From assembly GCA_036245805.1 (NCBI GenBank), contig BTRK01000003.1, forward strand, positions 5,332,001-5,396,000: a DNA stretch of 64,000 nucleotides. The letters are read 5' to 3'. The position numbers and the translations under genes are program-made. The stretch comes from Pristionchus mayeri. Its lineage: Eukaryota; Nematoda; Chromadorea; Rhabditida; Neodiplogasteridae. This document shows positions 22,401 to 36,204 of the stretch, piece after piece (position 1 is the stretch's first letter; each line of letters begins with the position of its first letter). The notes under the pieces are model-generated. The model was not told where the DNA came from, ran no database searches, and saw nothing but the letters and a program-made list of their open reading frames with translations.

Positions 22401-25400
22401 ATCCTCGATTTCTTACAGGATGTGATCATCTGAATAAGGGGCTATGATCAAAGATGAGCAAGCATGAACACTTTAATTATATTGCTATTTCACTGTGCAA
22501 ACAGTATATGCAGAAATTTGAGTTTTGAAAATAGTGGAATAGATAATTGTATGTTCATCTACGAATGCTCTCAAACAGGTTGTTGCACTCCTGGTGAATC
22601 AAGAAAATATAGTGAAAAGTGAACGACTATTTTTCGATCTCACAAGCGCTGTCATCCGAAACTGGAGTATTGTTTACTAATATACCAAAAACAGTAATTG
22701 GGCGTTGCAGTATCGCCAACTAACGGATCATATACGTGATATTTCAAAAACGCTGGATTCAGCATGACATTCACGCCGCCTTCGACGATAAGAACGACAG
22801 AGGAGTACGGCTGTATGGAATCAACGATCCATTTTCAGTACACTCTCTTTTACTAGAATTGCACTGTGAACACTCAGCAACCGTAGATAGCTTGTGAGTT
22901 TTCAGTTTCTCACATTCCATTTCGATGGAAATTTCATTGAAACGGCAATGAAATCTGCATCTCCAACAACACCTTAAAGCGCACTATCTCAGAAAACCAA
23001 AATATTCCTGGAAATGGCCGAAAATTCGAATTCCTTCTGACTTCACCAATCGGTAGTACTCGACGAGAGAAACATACGAGCGTCGATAGAATTTCGATCC
23101 GCATCCGCGCGGGCGCGGATGCGGATCTTGGCGAAAACTACAATAATCTCGGAAAATGTCTATATCGATTCCAATCAATGCGGCGGTAGGGGGAAGTCGG
23201 CGTACAAATTCTAAGACTTTTTTACTTCGGTGAGTTTTTCGATTAGATTCCATCGAACGCCGGAAATCGATAAATTCACTTTTACTTCTGACATTTATTC
23301 AATTCCCCAAAACTTTTTCAAGAACTTCCCTACTTTTTATTTTATTTTCTGCTCCTACTTGCACTAATACACATTTTATTAGAATATCATAATTTTAAAA
23401 AAAATGTATTTCGTTAAAAATAGGGAAGAAGGGTCCAAGTCGAATTGTGGTGTGCATAGATTACGGTATGGTGCGTCCTCGACTTAGTGAGTTTTCCAAT
23501 ATGAAATGAAGTAGAAATTCGATAAATAACCGGGTTTCTTCGGTGTTTTCTATCCGGCAAAGATGTTTATTGATGACTCTACTGTTGGCTGCCAGCAGTC
23601 CAGCTGCACCTTCCCCATGCTGCTCACGCTTGCAGTTGTTATGATGCTGTAAGTGGTTTTGCTCAATATATTTTCATTTGCAAAAAAGGTATCTACACTT
23701 TCTCAAGTGTTTTCTCATGGAACAGGCAGTTACTATTTAGGACGGCTAGTAGGTTACTATTTAGGACGGCTAGTTGGTTACTCTTTCCGATGAGAGAGTA
23801 TGTAAAATGAAGAGAGTTAGACCAACACTCTTCGATCAATCATTTCCCGCTGCCTATCTCGGGACATGTCCACCAATCTCAAATCAATACACGTCTGATT
23901 TAAAAAAAAAACATTTTTCATAGAAAAGCGTTTGATTAGCTTTTGCCAAGTCATAACTTAGCTGGCATAGCTCCGCCCTCGTCGCCTGGCAGCCCCTGAC
24001 GCTGGCAGAGTGGAAGAGGAGGCCAGCAAGATCTACCCCTCGCTCGCTTGAGACCGAATGATTTCGCCGGCACTAGGTGGGATGAGAACTATGACGTCAT
24101 GCAGCCTCTGACATATCAAATACGGCGTGACGTCATAGTTTCTCACTACCATGAATCAGATTTTGCTAACTATTTAATTTTGTTAATTGAAAAAAAGGAA
24201 AATTTGGATCTCGAATATAAAATTCGGGTAAGGTTAGTGAAACATTTATAAATATGTAAATATACCGGCTGCAGCTGCTGCATACTTCGACCTGACGCAG
24301 CTGCTGCGGCCCTCCCTCCCGCGAGCAGTGTGGATTGAGAAGGCATGAGATGAATAGAGGAAAAAGAGGAAATAGGAGCCGTGACAGTTGGGTTTCACCA
24401 TAGGCATACGATCAGAAGAGTTTCGTTCTGTTTAATTCTGCCACCTCCCCTAAGTGGATAAAACAACTAATAAATCATACTTCGTAATTGGTCACTCATA
24501 ACCCTTATGCTTCCCTTATGCCACATCGATCGCTCCCTAATGTCCTCGATAAGACCGCCTAGAATTAAGAGTTTTATAATAAAAATATTCAGTGCAAATA
24601 TAATTCGCGACTAATGGATAATAGTACGCGCCCATTGAGAATCCGGCCCGTGTTTCTCCTGCTGCATACTCCGTAGTGATGGCAGTTTGGTTCGGTTAAA
24701 GGAGTGCTCCGGGGAACGAATGATAGGGACTCCCGCCACGAAAATTCTGCGCTCTCAGTGGGAAACTGTAGTGAAATTACCCAAAACAAGAGAAGAAAAA
24801 ATAACTAGGGCGAGTGAAAAATACATGAACTAGACACGACCCTGCGCTTTCAATGAAATTTGTGCGTATGTAAATAGTCTTCGACCGTGGAACTTCGGAC
24901 AAAATGATCTCTGATCGGGTGAATGAGATTTACAACATCTACACTCTCACCATGGGTTTAATATTCCCCGGAGCACCCCATTAATGAGTATGCCTTTAAC
25001 CGAACTGACCATGGTGCTCGGTAATTGTTTGCCTACCGGCTTCTCCGGTGCCATGCATAAATCGATCATCAAATTTCGTGTCATCAGGCTTATCTACATA
25101 ACAATCAGTTTACCTAGACTCAAGATTTTCCACAATTCGGCGACTCGTGCTCCCATGGCAGCAATCATACTCAAACACACACACTCCCGCGGCTATGGTA
25201 AAATGAGGGAAATAAGTCAGCATTTTGAAAGAGAGAGATAGAGAGAGACTGGTAATACAGATCATGGCAATTACAAATGAGATATGATTTCCAAATTTGT
25301 AATTATCCGATACCTCGTTATATTAATAACATTAATATTTTCCCATCTAAAGTAAGCTGCCCCCCCCCCTCCCTATTCAATTAGTATACGATTTTTATAT

Positions 25401-27892
25401 ATTATGCCACTATCTTTGACTCACACTTTTCCTCAATTCGTACAAGGGGCCAATACCAGAGCTAAGAGATCAACAGTTGTACAGAAATATTATTCGATGG
25501 ACCAAAACCAAGCTATCATTGTATAACACAACTTCAGAATAATTCGACTAGTAACAGTCGTGCTTTATCAGAGCATTAACATTTCAACCTGTTTGATTCA
25601 ATCTCGATTTTGAATGTTAAAGGCGTGCTCCGGGAATGAATGTTAGGGAGTCCCACAACGAAAATTCTGCGCTATCACTGGGAAACTGTCGCGAATTTAC
25701 CCTAATAAAGATAAAAACATAAGTAGAGCGAGTGAAACATACATGAATCAGTGACAACCCTGCGCTGTCAATGAACTTTGCGCGTATGTGAATAGCTTCA
25801 GAGTCGTCTGTGGAACTTCGCATAAAGTGATTTTTTATTAGGTGAGTGGCTTCTACAATATCCACACTGTCAATATGAGTGACCGAATATTCCCCGGAGC
25901 ACCCCTTTAAGGAAAAATAATAATCCATTCAAAAAAGGTTCCGTAATTGTTTGCCTCTGCGCTTACCCACAAAACAATATTTTCCGTACAATCAACCCTC
26001 TCAACCGTACAATAACACACAATTCCATGAGTCGTTAAACAAACGCTTCACCAGAGACACTCCCACCACCTATATGTAATGAGGGGAGCAAGGGATCAAT
26101 GTGAATGAGGGAGTGGTATTACAGGCCATGGCAGTCATGTGCTTCATAAGAGACATAAGAAACCCGATTTTTTATATCTGTGATTGGCTCCACAAATCCA
26201 GTTCCGAACAAAAATATTATATTCTTATAACAAAAACCACTCCTTGAGTTCACAAGCTTCTCCTAAGTTTTCTATCTATAGTGCCACTCTCTTCAACTCA
26301 CAATTTCCTCAACTCGGCGGCTCTCCATTACATCGCTGCAGTCGTCCTCTGGAGCACGGCGCATTCCCGTGAGCAGTCTGCAATGAGTGATAATGACATG
26401 AATGTGAGGAATACATGCAAGTGGTGACATTTGCGCGTCATCACCAAAGCAAAGATATTAATGTTTCAAACTGTTTGATTAATAGTCGCTTTTCGGCATA
26501 AAAACATCAATTGTGCATCACCGTTTCAGGGTTGGCACTTCTGCATTCGAATTTCTCTTATTCAATTTACGCCGATCGTACGAGTGGAAATATAAATACC
26601 AAAAAGTAAAATTTTAAGTTAAAATTCTTCAATGAGTTAAGTATAATATACTAATGATAAATGTGTCAATAAAATATAAATAATATGGAAATACCTGCTG
26701 CTAGAAACTGAACTGCCGCAGCTGCTGCGGCCCTCACTCCAGCGAGCAGTGTGAAATGAGAGGGGAATGAGATGTATAGGGGGGAAGAGAGGAAATAGGG
26801 GCCGTGACAATTGGGCTTCACCATAGGCATACGATCAGAAGAGTTTCGTTTTGTTCAATTCCGTTACTTCTCCTAGTGGATACAACAACTAATAATTATT
26901 TCCTAAAAACACATCAGTGGCCGATGCCCTGATCACTGATGTTGGTGAAAAAAAAAACTATTTAACCAAGAAAAACACCAAACATAATTGTCGGCTTCTG
27001 TTATGCCACCTATCCATTCTGCAGCAAGCGTTTCAAATGTAGTACAGTAGTGTTGTGAAAAAAAATACCGACTGCTCCAGCTGCATATCTAAAACTGGCG
27101 CAACTGTTACATCCCGCAACCTCTCGACCGGTCTGGAATGAGAGGGAAATTAGATGAACGGGAGGATATCAAAAACGTACGGCTAGTGACAGTTGCACTT
27201 CACCAATGTGGCAAGAAAAGTAAAGGCTGCACAACATTAATCGACAGCATGCACACAGCAAGTCAACTCAGAAAAAAAGCTCATTTGCGTGGCAGAACGT
27301 TTTTTGGGCAGAAGTCGCCCTTTCACTATTGCCAATTATCTCCCCCAGAAACGGTTAGTGCAAATTCAACCCAACTGTCGAAAAAGAGAGCCGTAAACAT
27401 AATGGTGTATTTAGTGTCACCGCTCTAGACGAAAATGAGAGTGAGAATGACTGGTAGAGAGGTCTATTGAGACGACCGAAAAACCGTCTGGGTGAGATGG
27501 AAAAGAAGTCTAGGGGAGACGATGGGGTGGACCAGAGGAGAGAGACTATAGGAGACGAGTGATTCCTCTAGAGGAGACCCCATGCATTCCTCGCCAGTAG
27601 TCATTCCGACCGCTTCGTTCCCTCCGAAGCAAGGGGAATGGAGTGGGGGGAGAAGGGGCATCCTCTCCCCGATCACTGATCACTCATTCCACACGGACCG
27701 ACCGCTCCGCGCGAGTTAAAATTAAAATCTGAAAAAAATGTATTGAAATCGATGTTGCTCGCCGGAAAATCACCGGGCACTTTTTGAATTTGTTGCAATT
27801 TTTTGCCCCGGAAAATTATCATATTGGTACTAAGGTATGATGTACGAAATTCATCGGGCATTATGGCCATGGTATCATGGCATGAAGTCATT
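19471..27892. other. Gene-poor stretch with decayed array blocks and small repeats
   Basis: No credible gene. Besides the array blocks it holds three tandem copies of an AATGGAATTCCA motif at ~20727-20775; a GC-rich CGCATCCGCGCGGGCGCGG hairpin at ~23099; two copies of GTTACTATTTAGGACGGCTAG near 23728-23773; an inverted repeat around 24078-24145 (ACTATGACGTCAT against its complement); and two similar stretches at ~24620-24980 and ~25620-25910 that share GTGCTCCGGGGAACGAATG and CCGGAGCACCCC ends in inverse orientation. Those last two look like copies of one inverted-terminus repeat; a third, more divergent copy is near 32490-32790. Confidence 0.4.
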
Positions 27893-28612
27893 GCTTAGTT
27901 ATTGCGTAGTGATGACGTCATCAAACTGCACTTTTTCAAAACGGCATTATTCTTACATAGATTTTTTTCCTGCTGGCCAAACTTTCTGATGTTGGAGATA
28001 TGACCGAGGCCTACCCAGAATAAATTTTTGAAAGTGCTGCGCGGTCGCACGTTGCCTGCAGCCGTGCTGCCAAAACAGGTTCCGAAATTCAGATCTCGGC
28101 TTCTAGACTAGCTAGGGACTGGTTTATGGTATCACAATGATTGCCATCATGAGTACTGATGATCCTGAGAAGATGAAAACGATCGGTCAACATTTCACCT
28201 CATGGCACCAAAAAATCACTTTTTTTGAAAAATCACTCATTTTTTGAACATTCATAACTTTTAGGGAAAGGTGGGTAAAAATCTGGTTTTTATGTGAGAA
28301 TGTTCAAAATGTATCAAAGATATGAAGCCCAACTTTTTAGAGTGTTTGGATAACTTACCAGCCCGCGGCGACCGTTTGTCGGAGAGATACTCGGGTCGGG
28401 AAACACGCTGTTTACCCCTATGGGCGAGAGAGTGCAGACGACGAGAGTGCGTAAACAAGGTGTTTCCCGACCCGAGTATCCCTCCGAAAAAAGGTCGCCG
28501 CGGGCAGGAAAGTTATCCAATCGCTCTAAAAAGTTGGACAATATATCTTTAATACATTATGAACATTCTCACATAAAAAATCAGATTTTTACCTAAATTT
28601 CGCTAAAAGTTT
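27893..28612. mobile_element. Partial fold-back element related to 16264-17219
   Basis: Its left part (GTGATGACGTCATCAAACTG, CATTATTCTTACATAGATTT) resembles the sub-terminal part of the 16264 element. The right part is a tight inverted repeat, ~28256-28410 against ~28456-28612, with a ~45-bp centre. Each inner arm has a GTCGGAGAGATACTCGGGTC-type GC-rich segment. The outer Tc1-like end is missing on the left. Confidence 0.6.
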
Positions 28613-31600
28613 CCGTTACTCGGTTAACACTTCTAGCCTCGAGCAGTGATATGGATTATCCAAAATAGTTTGCGTCGAAATGAATTTTCCGAAACTATTC
28701 GATCATTCCTAATACACCGACGCAGCTGCTGCAGAATAAACACGATATTAGTTGGTCGTGAGTCACAAGGTTTTGGCAAAACGCAATTACAGCAATAAGT
28801 ACTACATCTGTGGAAAGAGACGTGTTGAGTAAAATTATTGAAAAATAGTAATGTATACAAGCAACCTACATATTGGCATGCCTAATTTTCACTGATAATG
28901 ATGTTTTCTTGAAACTCGTACCCACCACTTGAACGAGCGGGGGCGGAAAGGGTACGTCCATTCAGATCATCAATACCAATATGTCAACATTTTATTCAAG
29001 CCTCAGGCAATTGGCCTATGAAAGGAACGGTCGTACCATTGGACGGAGTCTCTTCTGTACTTATTATACTTTGACAATTCGTCCCATCATCTGATTTTTT
29101 TGCGTCCAAATGACCGTCCAAAATAGAAAATGGTTGAAAATTTACGCAAACCGTTCTTGATAATTAGTAACACATGGTACGATAGTTATAAACACTACGT
29201 TGTTGAGAAGAGTAGCTAGATATTTTAGAATTGTATATATACCGACGGAGCTGATTCTATCGGAAACCCGAAAGTTCACTACTGCTAAAGTAATTTTGAA
29301 ACTCGCACCCCGTGCTCATTTCCAATTCTGCATGCTGATCAAAAATATAATCAATTCCTAATTGCATAGTTCAACAAGTGATTTCGGCACGTATGCTTCA
29401 TCGGAGTTACAAGATCAGTAACATTTCAAATTATTTGATTTATCGTCTCCGCCTCTTAAAACAAAACCTATTAATTGCCAACGAATGTAACCACTCCTTG
29501 TTGTTCATCCATCGGCTTCTCGTATGAAACGCTTACATGGAATAATAAGTTCTGATCTACCTTATTGATTTGACGTAACCCTGCAATTTATTGATTCACA
29601 CTTTCTCTCAACTCAGAAAAACTCTGTTTCACGACTGCAATCGCGCTCCATGTGCTTTCCGAATGCATTGGACAATACTCTCAAGAAATAGGTTAAATTT
29701 TCGGCCGGACCAGCTGCAAAAGTCTGAAATTATGGGAGTAAGCATTAGAAGAGAGAGGAATATGCGTGAAATAAGGTACATGTGCTTCACAAGAATGATA
29801 AGGAGACTGAATTTTCATTTATATGATCGGTCGCTCCTTTCCGGATCTAAATAAAAATAGTAAAAAATTCATATTAAGAAAGCTACTCCGAGATGATCAC
29901 CGGCGTCAAGTTTTCTATCTACAGTTTCACTCTGCTCGACTCACAATTTCCCTCAACACTGCGACTGTCGCTTCCATGGCAGTAATCTCAATCACACAAT
30001 CAATCACGCAATCACGCACTCTCGCCCCGTGACCAGTATGGAATGAGGGAGAATTAAATGAATGTGAAGAGTCCATACAAGTTGTTGCGGTTCACATACA
30101 GGTCAGTAACGTTTCGATCTGTTTGACTCATTGTCGTGCTTCGTGACAAAAACAGCAATTGTGTAGTGCAGTTTCAAGGTTGACACTTCTCCATTCGAGT
30201 TTATTCTATTAGATTATATCGATCGTGTAAGTGGTAATATAAATAACGAAAAGTGAATATTGTAAGTCAAAATTCCTCAATAAGTTAAGTATAATATACT
30301 AATGATAAATGTGTCAATAAAATATAAATAATATGGAAATACCTGCTGCTAGAAACTTTGAACGCCGCAGCTGCTGCCGTCCTCACTCCCGCGAGCAGTG
30401 TGGAATGAGAGGGGAATGAGATGTATAGGGGGGAAGAGAGGAAATGGGAGCCGCGAGAGTTGTACTTCACCACAGGCATACGATCAGGAGAGTTTCGCTC
30501 TGTTTAATTCTGTGACTTCCTCTAGTGGATAAAACAACTAATAATTATCCCCTAAAATCACAGCTCTGGCTGATGGCATGATCACTCATGTTGGTGAAAA
30601 AACTAATGGTACTCAACCAAGCAAAACGCCTAACTCAATTTTCGGCTTTTGTTATTCTGCAGCATTGCAACAATCGTTTCAAATATAGTACAGTAAGTAG
30701 TGTTGTGGAAAAAAATGCCGACTGCTCCCGCTGCAGAACTAAAACTGGCGCAACTGTTACATCCCGCAACCTCTCGACCGGTCTGGAATGAGAGGGAAAT
30801 TAGATGAACGGGATAAAACGTACGATTAGTGACAGTTGCGTTTCACCAGTGAGACAAGAAAAGCAAAGTTTAGACAACATCAATCGATTGCATCAGTAGA
30901 GTCGACAAAATATTAATGAACTTCATACTTCGTAATTACGTGTTCACTCATCAGCTTCCCTTATGCCGCATCGATCGGTTAACACGTCTAGCCTCAACCA
31001 GTGTTATTGATTTTGATATTGAAAACAGTTTGCATCGAAATGGATCATGCGTAACCATTCGACCATCTCTAATACACCGAAATGGCGCATCTGCTACAGA
31101 ATCAAGACGGCATTAGTATGTCGTGAGATACCAGTTTTAGGTAAGGAATGACAGCAATTAGTACTCCATCTGTGGACAGAGAGAGTTAAATTATTGAAAA
31201 ATATTAAATGTATACCATGCAACCTATATATTGGCAAACCGAATTTTCACTGATAAAGATGTTTTCTTGAAACTCGCAACCACCACTTGAACGAGCGGGC
31301 TCGGAAAGGGTACGGCTGGTTAAGGGTAGGAATTTTGTGGAAATGTTAGACAAAAATATCGTCCATTCAGATCATCAATACCAATATGCCAATATTGTAT
31401 TCAAGCCTCCGGCAATTAGCCTGTTGAAAGTTATTATGTACTTATTAGCCTACGTCACTCCAAATAGTTTGACAATTCGTCCCGTAATCTGATTTTTGTG
31501 CGTCCAAATGATCGTCCAAAAAACAAAATGGTTGAAAATTTACGCAAAGCGTTCGTGATAATAAGTAACACATGGTACGACAGTTATTAATGCTACATCG

Positions 31601-31950
31601 TTGATAAGAACAGCTAGTTATTTTAGAATTGTTGATATATCAACCGACGGAGCTGATTCTATCAGAAACCCGATAGTTCACTACTGCTAATGTAATGCAG
31701 AAACTCGCACCCCGTGCTCATTTCCAATTCTGCAGGCTGATCGAAAAGCACATTGAATGCTAAATGTCAATTGCATAGTTCAAAAAGTGCAAAAAAGAAG
31801 TTACATCAATGACTATTCAAAAAAAATATTTTCCCGATATTGATCTACTTCTTCAATCACCAACTTCTCTAATAATGCACAGTAGAATCATGAAATTTTT
31901 TAAAAGATACACAAATGATCGGAGTCGATTTAAAGAAAACGATGATACAG
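28613..31950. other. Gene-poor stretch with two similar ~2-kb halves
   Basis: Blocks around 28690-29330 recur around 31000-31740 in the same orientation (landmarks ACACCGACGCAGCTGCTGCAG / ACACCGAAATGGCGCATCTG, ACTTGAACGAGCGGG, ACATGGTACGA, CGACGGAGCTGATTCTATC). Blocks at 26640-27200 recur at 30270-30830 (landmarks AATGATAAATGTGTCAATAA, AAAACTGGCGCAACTGTTAC). So the ~26.6-29.4 kb segment was duplicated directly at ~30.2-31.8 kb. No gene recognised. Confidence 0.5.
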
Positions 31951-32222
31951 TACTGTGAGAATTGAAAGCCAAGCAATGGTGTTAGTGCGAGTGCAGCGAG
32001 TGCGTTTGGGAGAATGAAAGAAAAGTGGCCGATGGATGTTACGAGCGGAATATTTTAAACCCAGTTTGCGGTTCATACTCGGCTTCTTCTTCTAGACAGA
32101 ATCGCAAACTGGGTTTAAAATGTTCCGCTCGTAACATCCATCTACCACTTTTCTTTCATTCTCCAAACGCACTCGCGGCACTCGCACTAACACCATTGCT
32201 TGGCTTTCAATTCTCACAGTAG
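31951..32222. repeat. Short palindrome, ~123-bp arms, ~25-bp centre
   Basis: TACTGTGAGAATTGAAAGCC at the left end is mirrored at the right end. Arms 31951-32073 and 32099-32222 are ~95% complementary, with AAACTGGGTTTAAAAT near the centre. No protein frame is convincing. Confidence 0.8.
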
Positions 32223-33978
32223 TTAATTTTTCAAAATCCGCGCCCGTCCTCGCGCGGAATGCGGATCGAATTTCTGGCGATGCTCGTCGGTTTCTCTCGA
32301 CGAGGCCAACCTATTGGTGAAGTCAGTAGGAATTCAAATTTTTGGTCAGTGCCAAGTCGCTGAAGAAATATGTTGATTTTTTTCAGATAGTCTGTTTTAA
32401 ATATTTTGATGTTCAATGCACACTTGGGTTTCAATAACGATACAAGAAAGTGAAGTTCGGGCTATAATCAATGCACGTAGAGCGGGCATTACAAAAACGT
32501 TAAAGAAGGGGTAATAGGAATGAATGCTAGTGAGTCCCACCACGAAGATATTGCGCTCGCAATGGGAGAATGTAGCGAATTTACCCCAAGAAAGAGGCAA
32601 AAGTGATATAGAGCGAGTGAAACATAAACGACGTAGCCACGACCCTGCGCTGTCAATGAACTTTGCGCGAATGTAAATTGCCTCAGAGCTGTCTACGAAA
32701 CTCCGGATAAAGTGAATCATGATCGGGCTTCCGGCATCTATTACACACACATGGTGGCTAAATAAACTAATTTTTCGTGTTACTCCTTCTTTAAATAACT
32801 AACATGGGACGCCTGATCCAATTGTTGTATGCCAAGAGAATATCTGGGGGGGGTGACAATTGCTAAAACGACAATTGCTCAACTCGTCGCCGTTTGCATG
32901 CAATTTGGCGCAGCGAATTAGGAGTTATTTCATTGTAACCATATTTTTTTAATTCAAAGTTACCACTCGAAAATTTCCTGTTTCGAATTATCATTAACTT
33001 TGTAAATCGCATCCCTAATGTCGGCGATAAAACTAATAATATTCACACAAAAGGAAAGCATATCGCAATTGTCGGCTTTTTTATGACACCTCTCCATTCT
33101 GCAGCAAACTCAAAAATACTGAAATGTTATGAAGAAAATAACATACTGGCTGCTCCAGCTACATAAATAAAACTGTCGCAGCTGTTACATCCAGCACTCC
33201 CGCGACCTGGAATGACAGGAGAATTAGAAGACTCAAGGAAACAGAAACCCGGGTTGTGACAATAATGTTTCACAATAGACACAAGGACAATAACGGTTCA
33301 TACTGTTTTATTCGCCGGACCAACATAGTCATTAATATAAACTACTAACTAATGTCGAACTCACACATCACTCATCATTGTTGACCTCACTTATTGAGTG
33401 ATCTATCAATCAGAAGTTCCAAGCTGATACTAAGTTAATAAGAGATTAAACCGAGGAGACAAAATTGTCAACACAGTGAAACTTCACAATTTAGCCAGTC
33501 ATTGGAACATAACATCGCCAGATGTGATAAATAAAAATGGGATAAAATACAAACTATTGAAATACTAGACACTCTATGCTCACTTTAGTATGGGTCGTAC
33601 AGTATAAAATTCAATATTGTGTAGGAACCCTTTAACATGCAAAGAGCGCGATAGCAAGCACATTTCCGTTTCAATAATCATACAAGAGCGTGAACTTCGG
33701 GATATTTGCAATCGATTTTACGGAAACTTTCATAAAAAAATAAACACAAATAAAACAATTGGGGCTTACCTTGCTGCAGTCATCATGCTTACACAGATGC
33801 TGCGACCCGGACTCTCACGACCAATCTTGAATTTGGGTAATTATATTAGTGGGAGGAAACAGATAGACAGAGACCAAAAGTGTCGTGACAGTTATGATTC
33901 ACCAGATGCACAAAGTATGTAACGTTTCAAAATGTTTAATTCCGTTCTGAATTCGATGACTAAAAACGAATATGAGAA
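32223..33978. other. Gene-poor stretch with a MITE terminus and array blocks
   Basis: 32490-32790 repeats the inverted-terminus repeat seen at ~25.6 kb (ACCACGAAGATATTGCGCTC). 32845-32950 is a terminus of the G-run/TGACAA MITE family. Block-B-like copies are at ~33149-33215 and ~33775-33825. No gene recognised. Confidence 0.4.
32845..32950 (+). mobile_element. MITE terminus, G-run/TGACAA family, fragment
   Basis: A run of eight G followed by TGACAATTGCTAAAACGACA, then CGTCGCCGTTTGCATGCAAT and GGAGTTATTTCATTGTAACC. It is the plus-strand counterpart of the copy at 14108-14216. Its opposite end is not found nearby. Confidence 0.6.
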
Positions 33979-35882
33979 ACTTTTTGAGTGAACATATTTG
34001 GGAAGACCCTTGGCAAAGTGTGAAAAATCGATATTGCCCATACTGTGCTCACATGTAGTACTCGACGAGCATAGCTCGTGTGCCACATCTCGAGTGCTCT
34101 AGATCACTCTCAGCGAAATGGGATGCACACAAAAATTGAAACTGAAATTTTGAACTTTCTTATTTGAAAAGCGTTTCGAACCACTGGCATCTTAAAAGAT
34201 CAAGAATATTTTGGTGATTACACACAAAAAAATTCAGAAAGTTAGGATCTCTACCCGTTGAGAAACAAGAAAAAATAATATTCAAAAATTGATAGCGCAT
34301 TCAGATGGGTAGGTAGATACCTTTTTTATTGCTGAATTATATGGGGCTATTTGGTTACTATCCACATAAAACATATAAAAAATATAAAAAATATAGTTTT
34401 AGAGAAATCGTCAAAAAAGTGCTAAAACATATTCAATTTTCACAGCCTCGATTTTACCCTAATTTTGACACCTCTAAGTAAGGATCCAGAAAGATATGGT
34501 GGTGATCGTTGAGCGTCCTATAAAGTAGGCTCTATAAATAGTGAAATGACGTAAAAAATTACGGGACTGCACATCGTTATACGAGTATTTGACCAACCTG
34601 AAAACGCAAAATCCGTGATGTCGACACAATGTGTTTTCCAGATACATAGCCAGTTCAATTTAACATCATCATTTAACATCATGTGGCAATCAATAACACA
34701 CATTTACATTAAAATTAAAGATTTGTAAATTTCTGGAAAAAAATGTGTTGCTCAACTTCGATTCTTTCCATATTTGGGTTTCCACCAATCGACGGATTAG
34801 CTAACGCTAACAGAACCTTCAGTGGCAAACCAAAGTAGACTAAAATATGTTCGGCGTAATAGCAAAAAAGCCTCAGCCAATGCTGTTGTTTCCTAAATAT
34901 CTTTGATCAAATGAGGGAGAAATCGATAGTGTGATACTATTTCCTCATCCTTTGATCAAAGATATTTAGGAAACAACAGCATTGGCTGAGGCTTTTTTGC
35001 TATTATGCCGAACATATTTTAGTCTACTTTGGTTTGCGACTGAAGGTTCTGTTAGCATTAACTAATCCGTCGATTGGTGGAAGCCCAAATATGGAAATAA
35101 TCGAAGTTGAGCAACACATTTTTTCCAGAAATTTACAAATCTTTAATTTTAATGCAAATTTGTGTTATTGATGGCCACATAATGTTAGATGATGATGTTA
35201 AATTGAACTGGCTATGTATCTGGAAAACACATTGTGTCGACATCACGGATTTTGCGTTTTCAGGTTGTTCAAATACCGGTATAACGATGTACAGTCCCGT
35301 AATTTTTTACGTCATTTTACTATTTATAGAGCCTTCTTTATAGGACGCTCAACGATCACCACCATATATTTCTGGATCCTTACTTAGAGGTGTCAAAATT
35401 AGGGTAAAATCGAGGCTGTGAACATTGACTATGTTTTAGCACTTTTTTGACGATTTCTCTAAAACTATATTTTTTTATATTTTTTATATTTTTTATGTGG
35501 ATAGTAACCAAATAGCCCCATATAATTCAACAATAAAAAAGGTATCTACCTACCCATCTGAATGCGGTTTTTGATCAGTTTTTGAATATTATTTTTTCTT
35601 GTTTCTCAACGGGTAGAGATCCTCTTTCTGAAATTGTGTAGTCACCAACATATTCTTGATTTTTTAAGATGCCAGTGGTTCGAAACGCTTTGGTTCGAAA
35701 AAGAAAGTTCAAAATTTCAATTTCAATTTTTGTGTGCATCCCATTTCGCTGAGAGTGATCTAGAGCACTCGAGATGTGGCGCACGAGCTATGCTCGTCGA
35801 GTACTACATGTGAGCACATTATGGGCAATATCGATTTTTCGCACTTTGCCAAGTAAATGTTCACCGAGTCAAAAAGGCTCTC
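33979..35882. repeat. Large near-perfect palindrome, ~935-bp arms
   Basis: 33979-34917 is the reverse complement of ~34944-35882 with only ~27 bases at the centre. Landmarks seen in both arms are CGACGAGCATAGCTCGTG, AACGGGTAGAGATCC, TGGTGGTGATCGTTGAGCG and CAATGCTGTTGTTTCC. Differences are mostly single bases and a ~10-bp indel at the outer end. The mirrored frames are low-complexity and not recognised as genes. A transcript through this locus would form a ~0.9-kb hairpin. Confidence 0.9.
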
Positions 35883-35913
35883 ATATGTATCCATCAAAAG
35901 CAATGTAATGTAG

Positions 35914-36204
35914 CGCAGGGGTAAGAGGCGGTCCCGGAGCCTCCTACCCACGGCGGCTCCAGTGCCCAGATCCCCTCTGTCCCGTGTCCCCCCTGAACTC
36001 ACACGGTGGTGGTGTCGATTTAGCCCTTTATCGGAATGGAAGAGAGCCTAATAGGATGGTGTCTACTAGAAGAGAGGGAACTAGGCGAGTGCTTATCAGT
36101 TCCCAGAGGGATGAGAGAGGGGAGAGGGGAGAGATAGAGACGGGAAAGTCGGGCGGCCGTCAAGCGTAGCTAGACGGCAGTGGTGGCGGTGTGGTCTACC
36201 CCTG
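35914..36204 (+). repeat. ~290-bp repeat with CAGGGGTA/TACCCCTG ends, copy 1
   Basis: Starts CAGGGGTAAGAGGCGG and ends GTGGTCTACCCCTG, so the last 8 bases are the reverse complement of the first 8, a hAT-like terminus. A second copy in the same orientation is at 38215-38499. Both share CGGAGCCTCCTACCCACGGC and GAGGGATGAGAGAGGGGAGA. It is probably a small non-autonomous DNA element. The MITE at 36205 was inserted at its right end. Confidence 0.65.
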
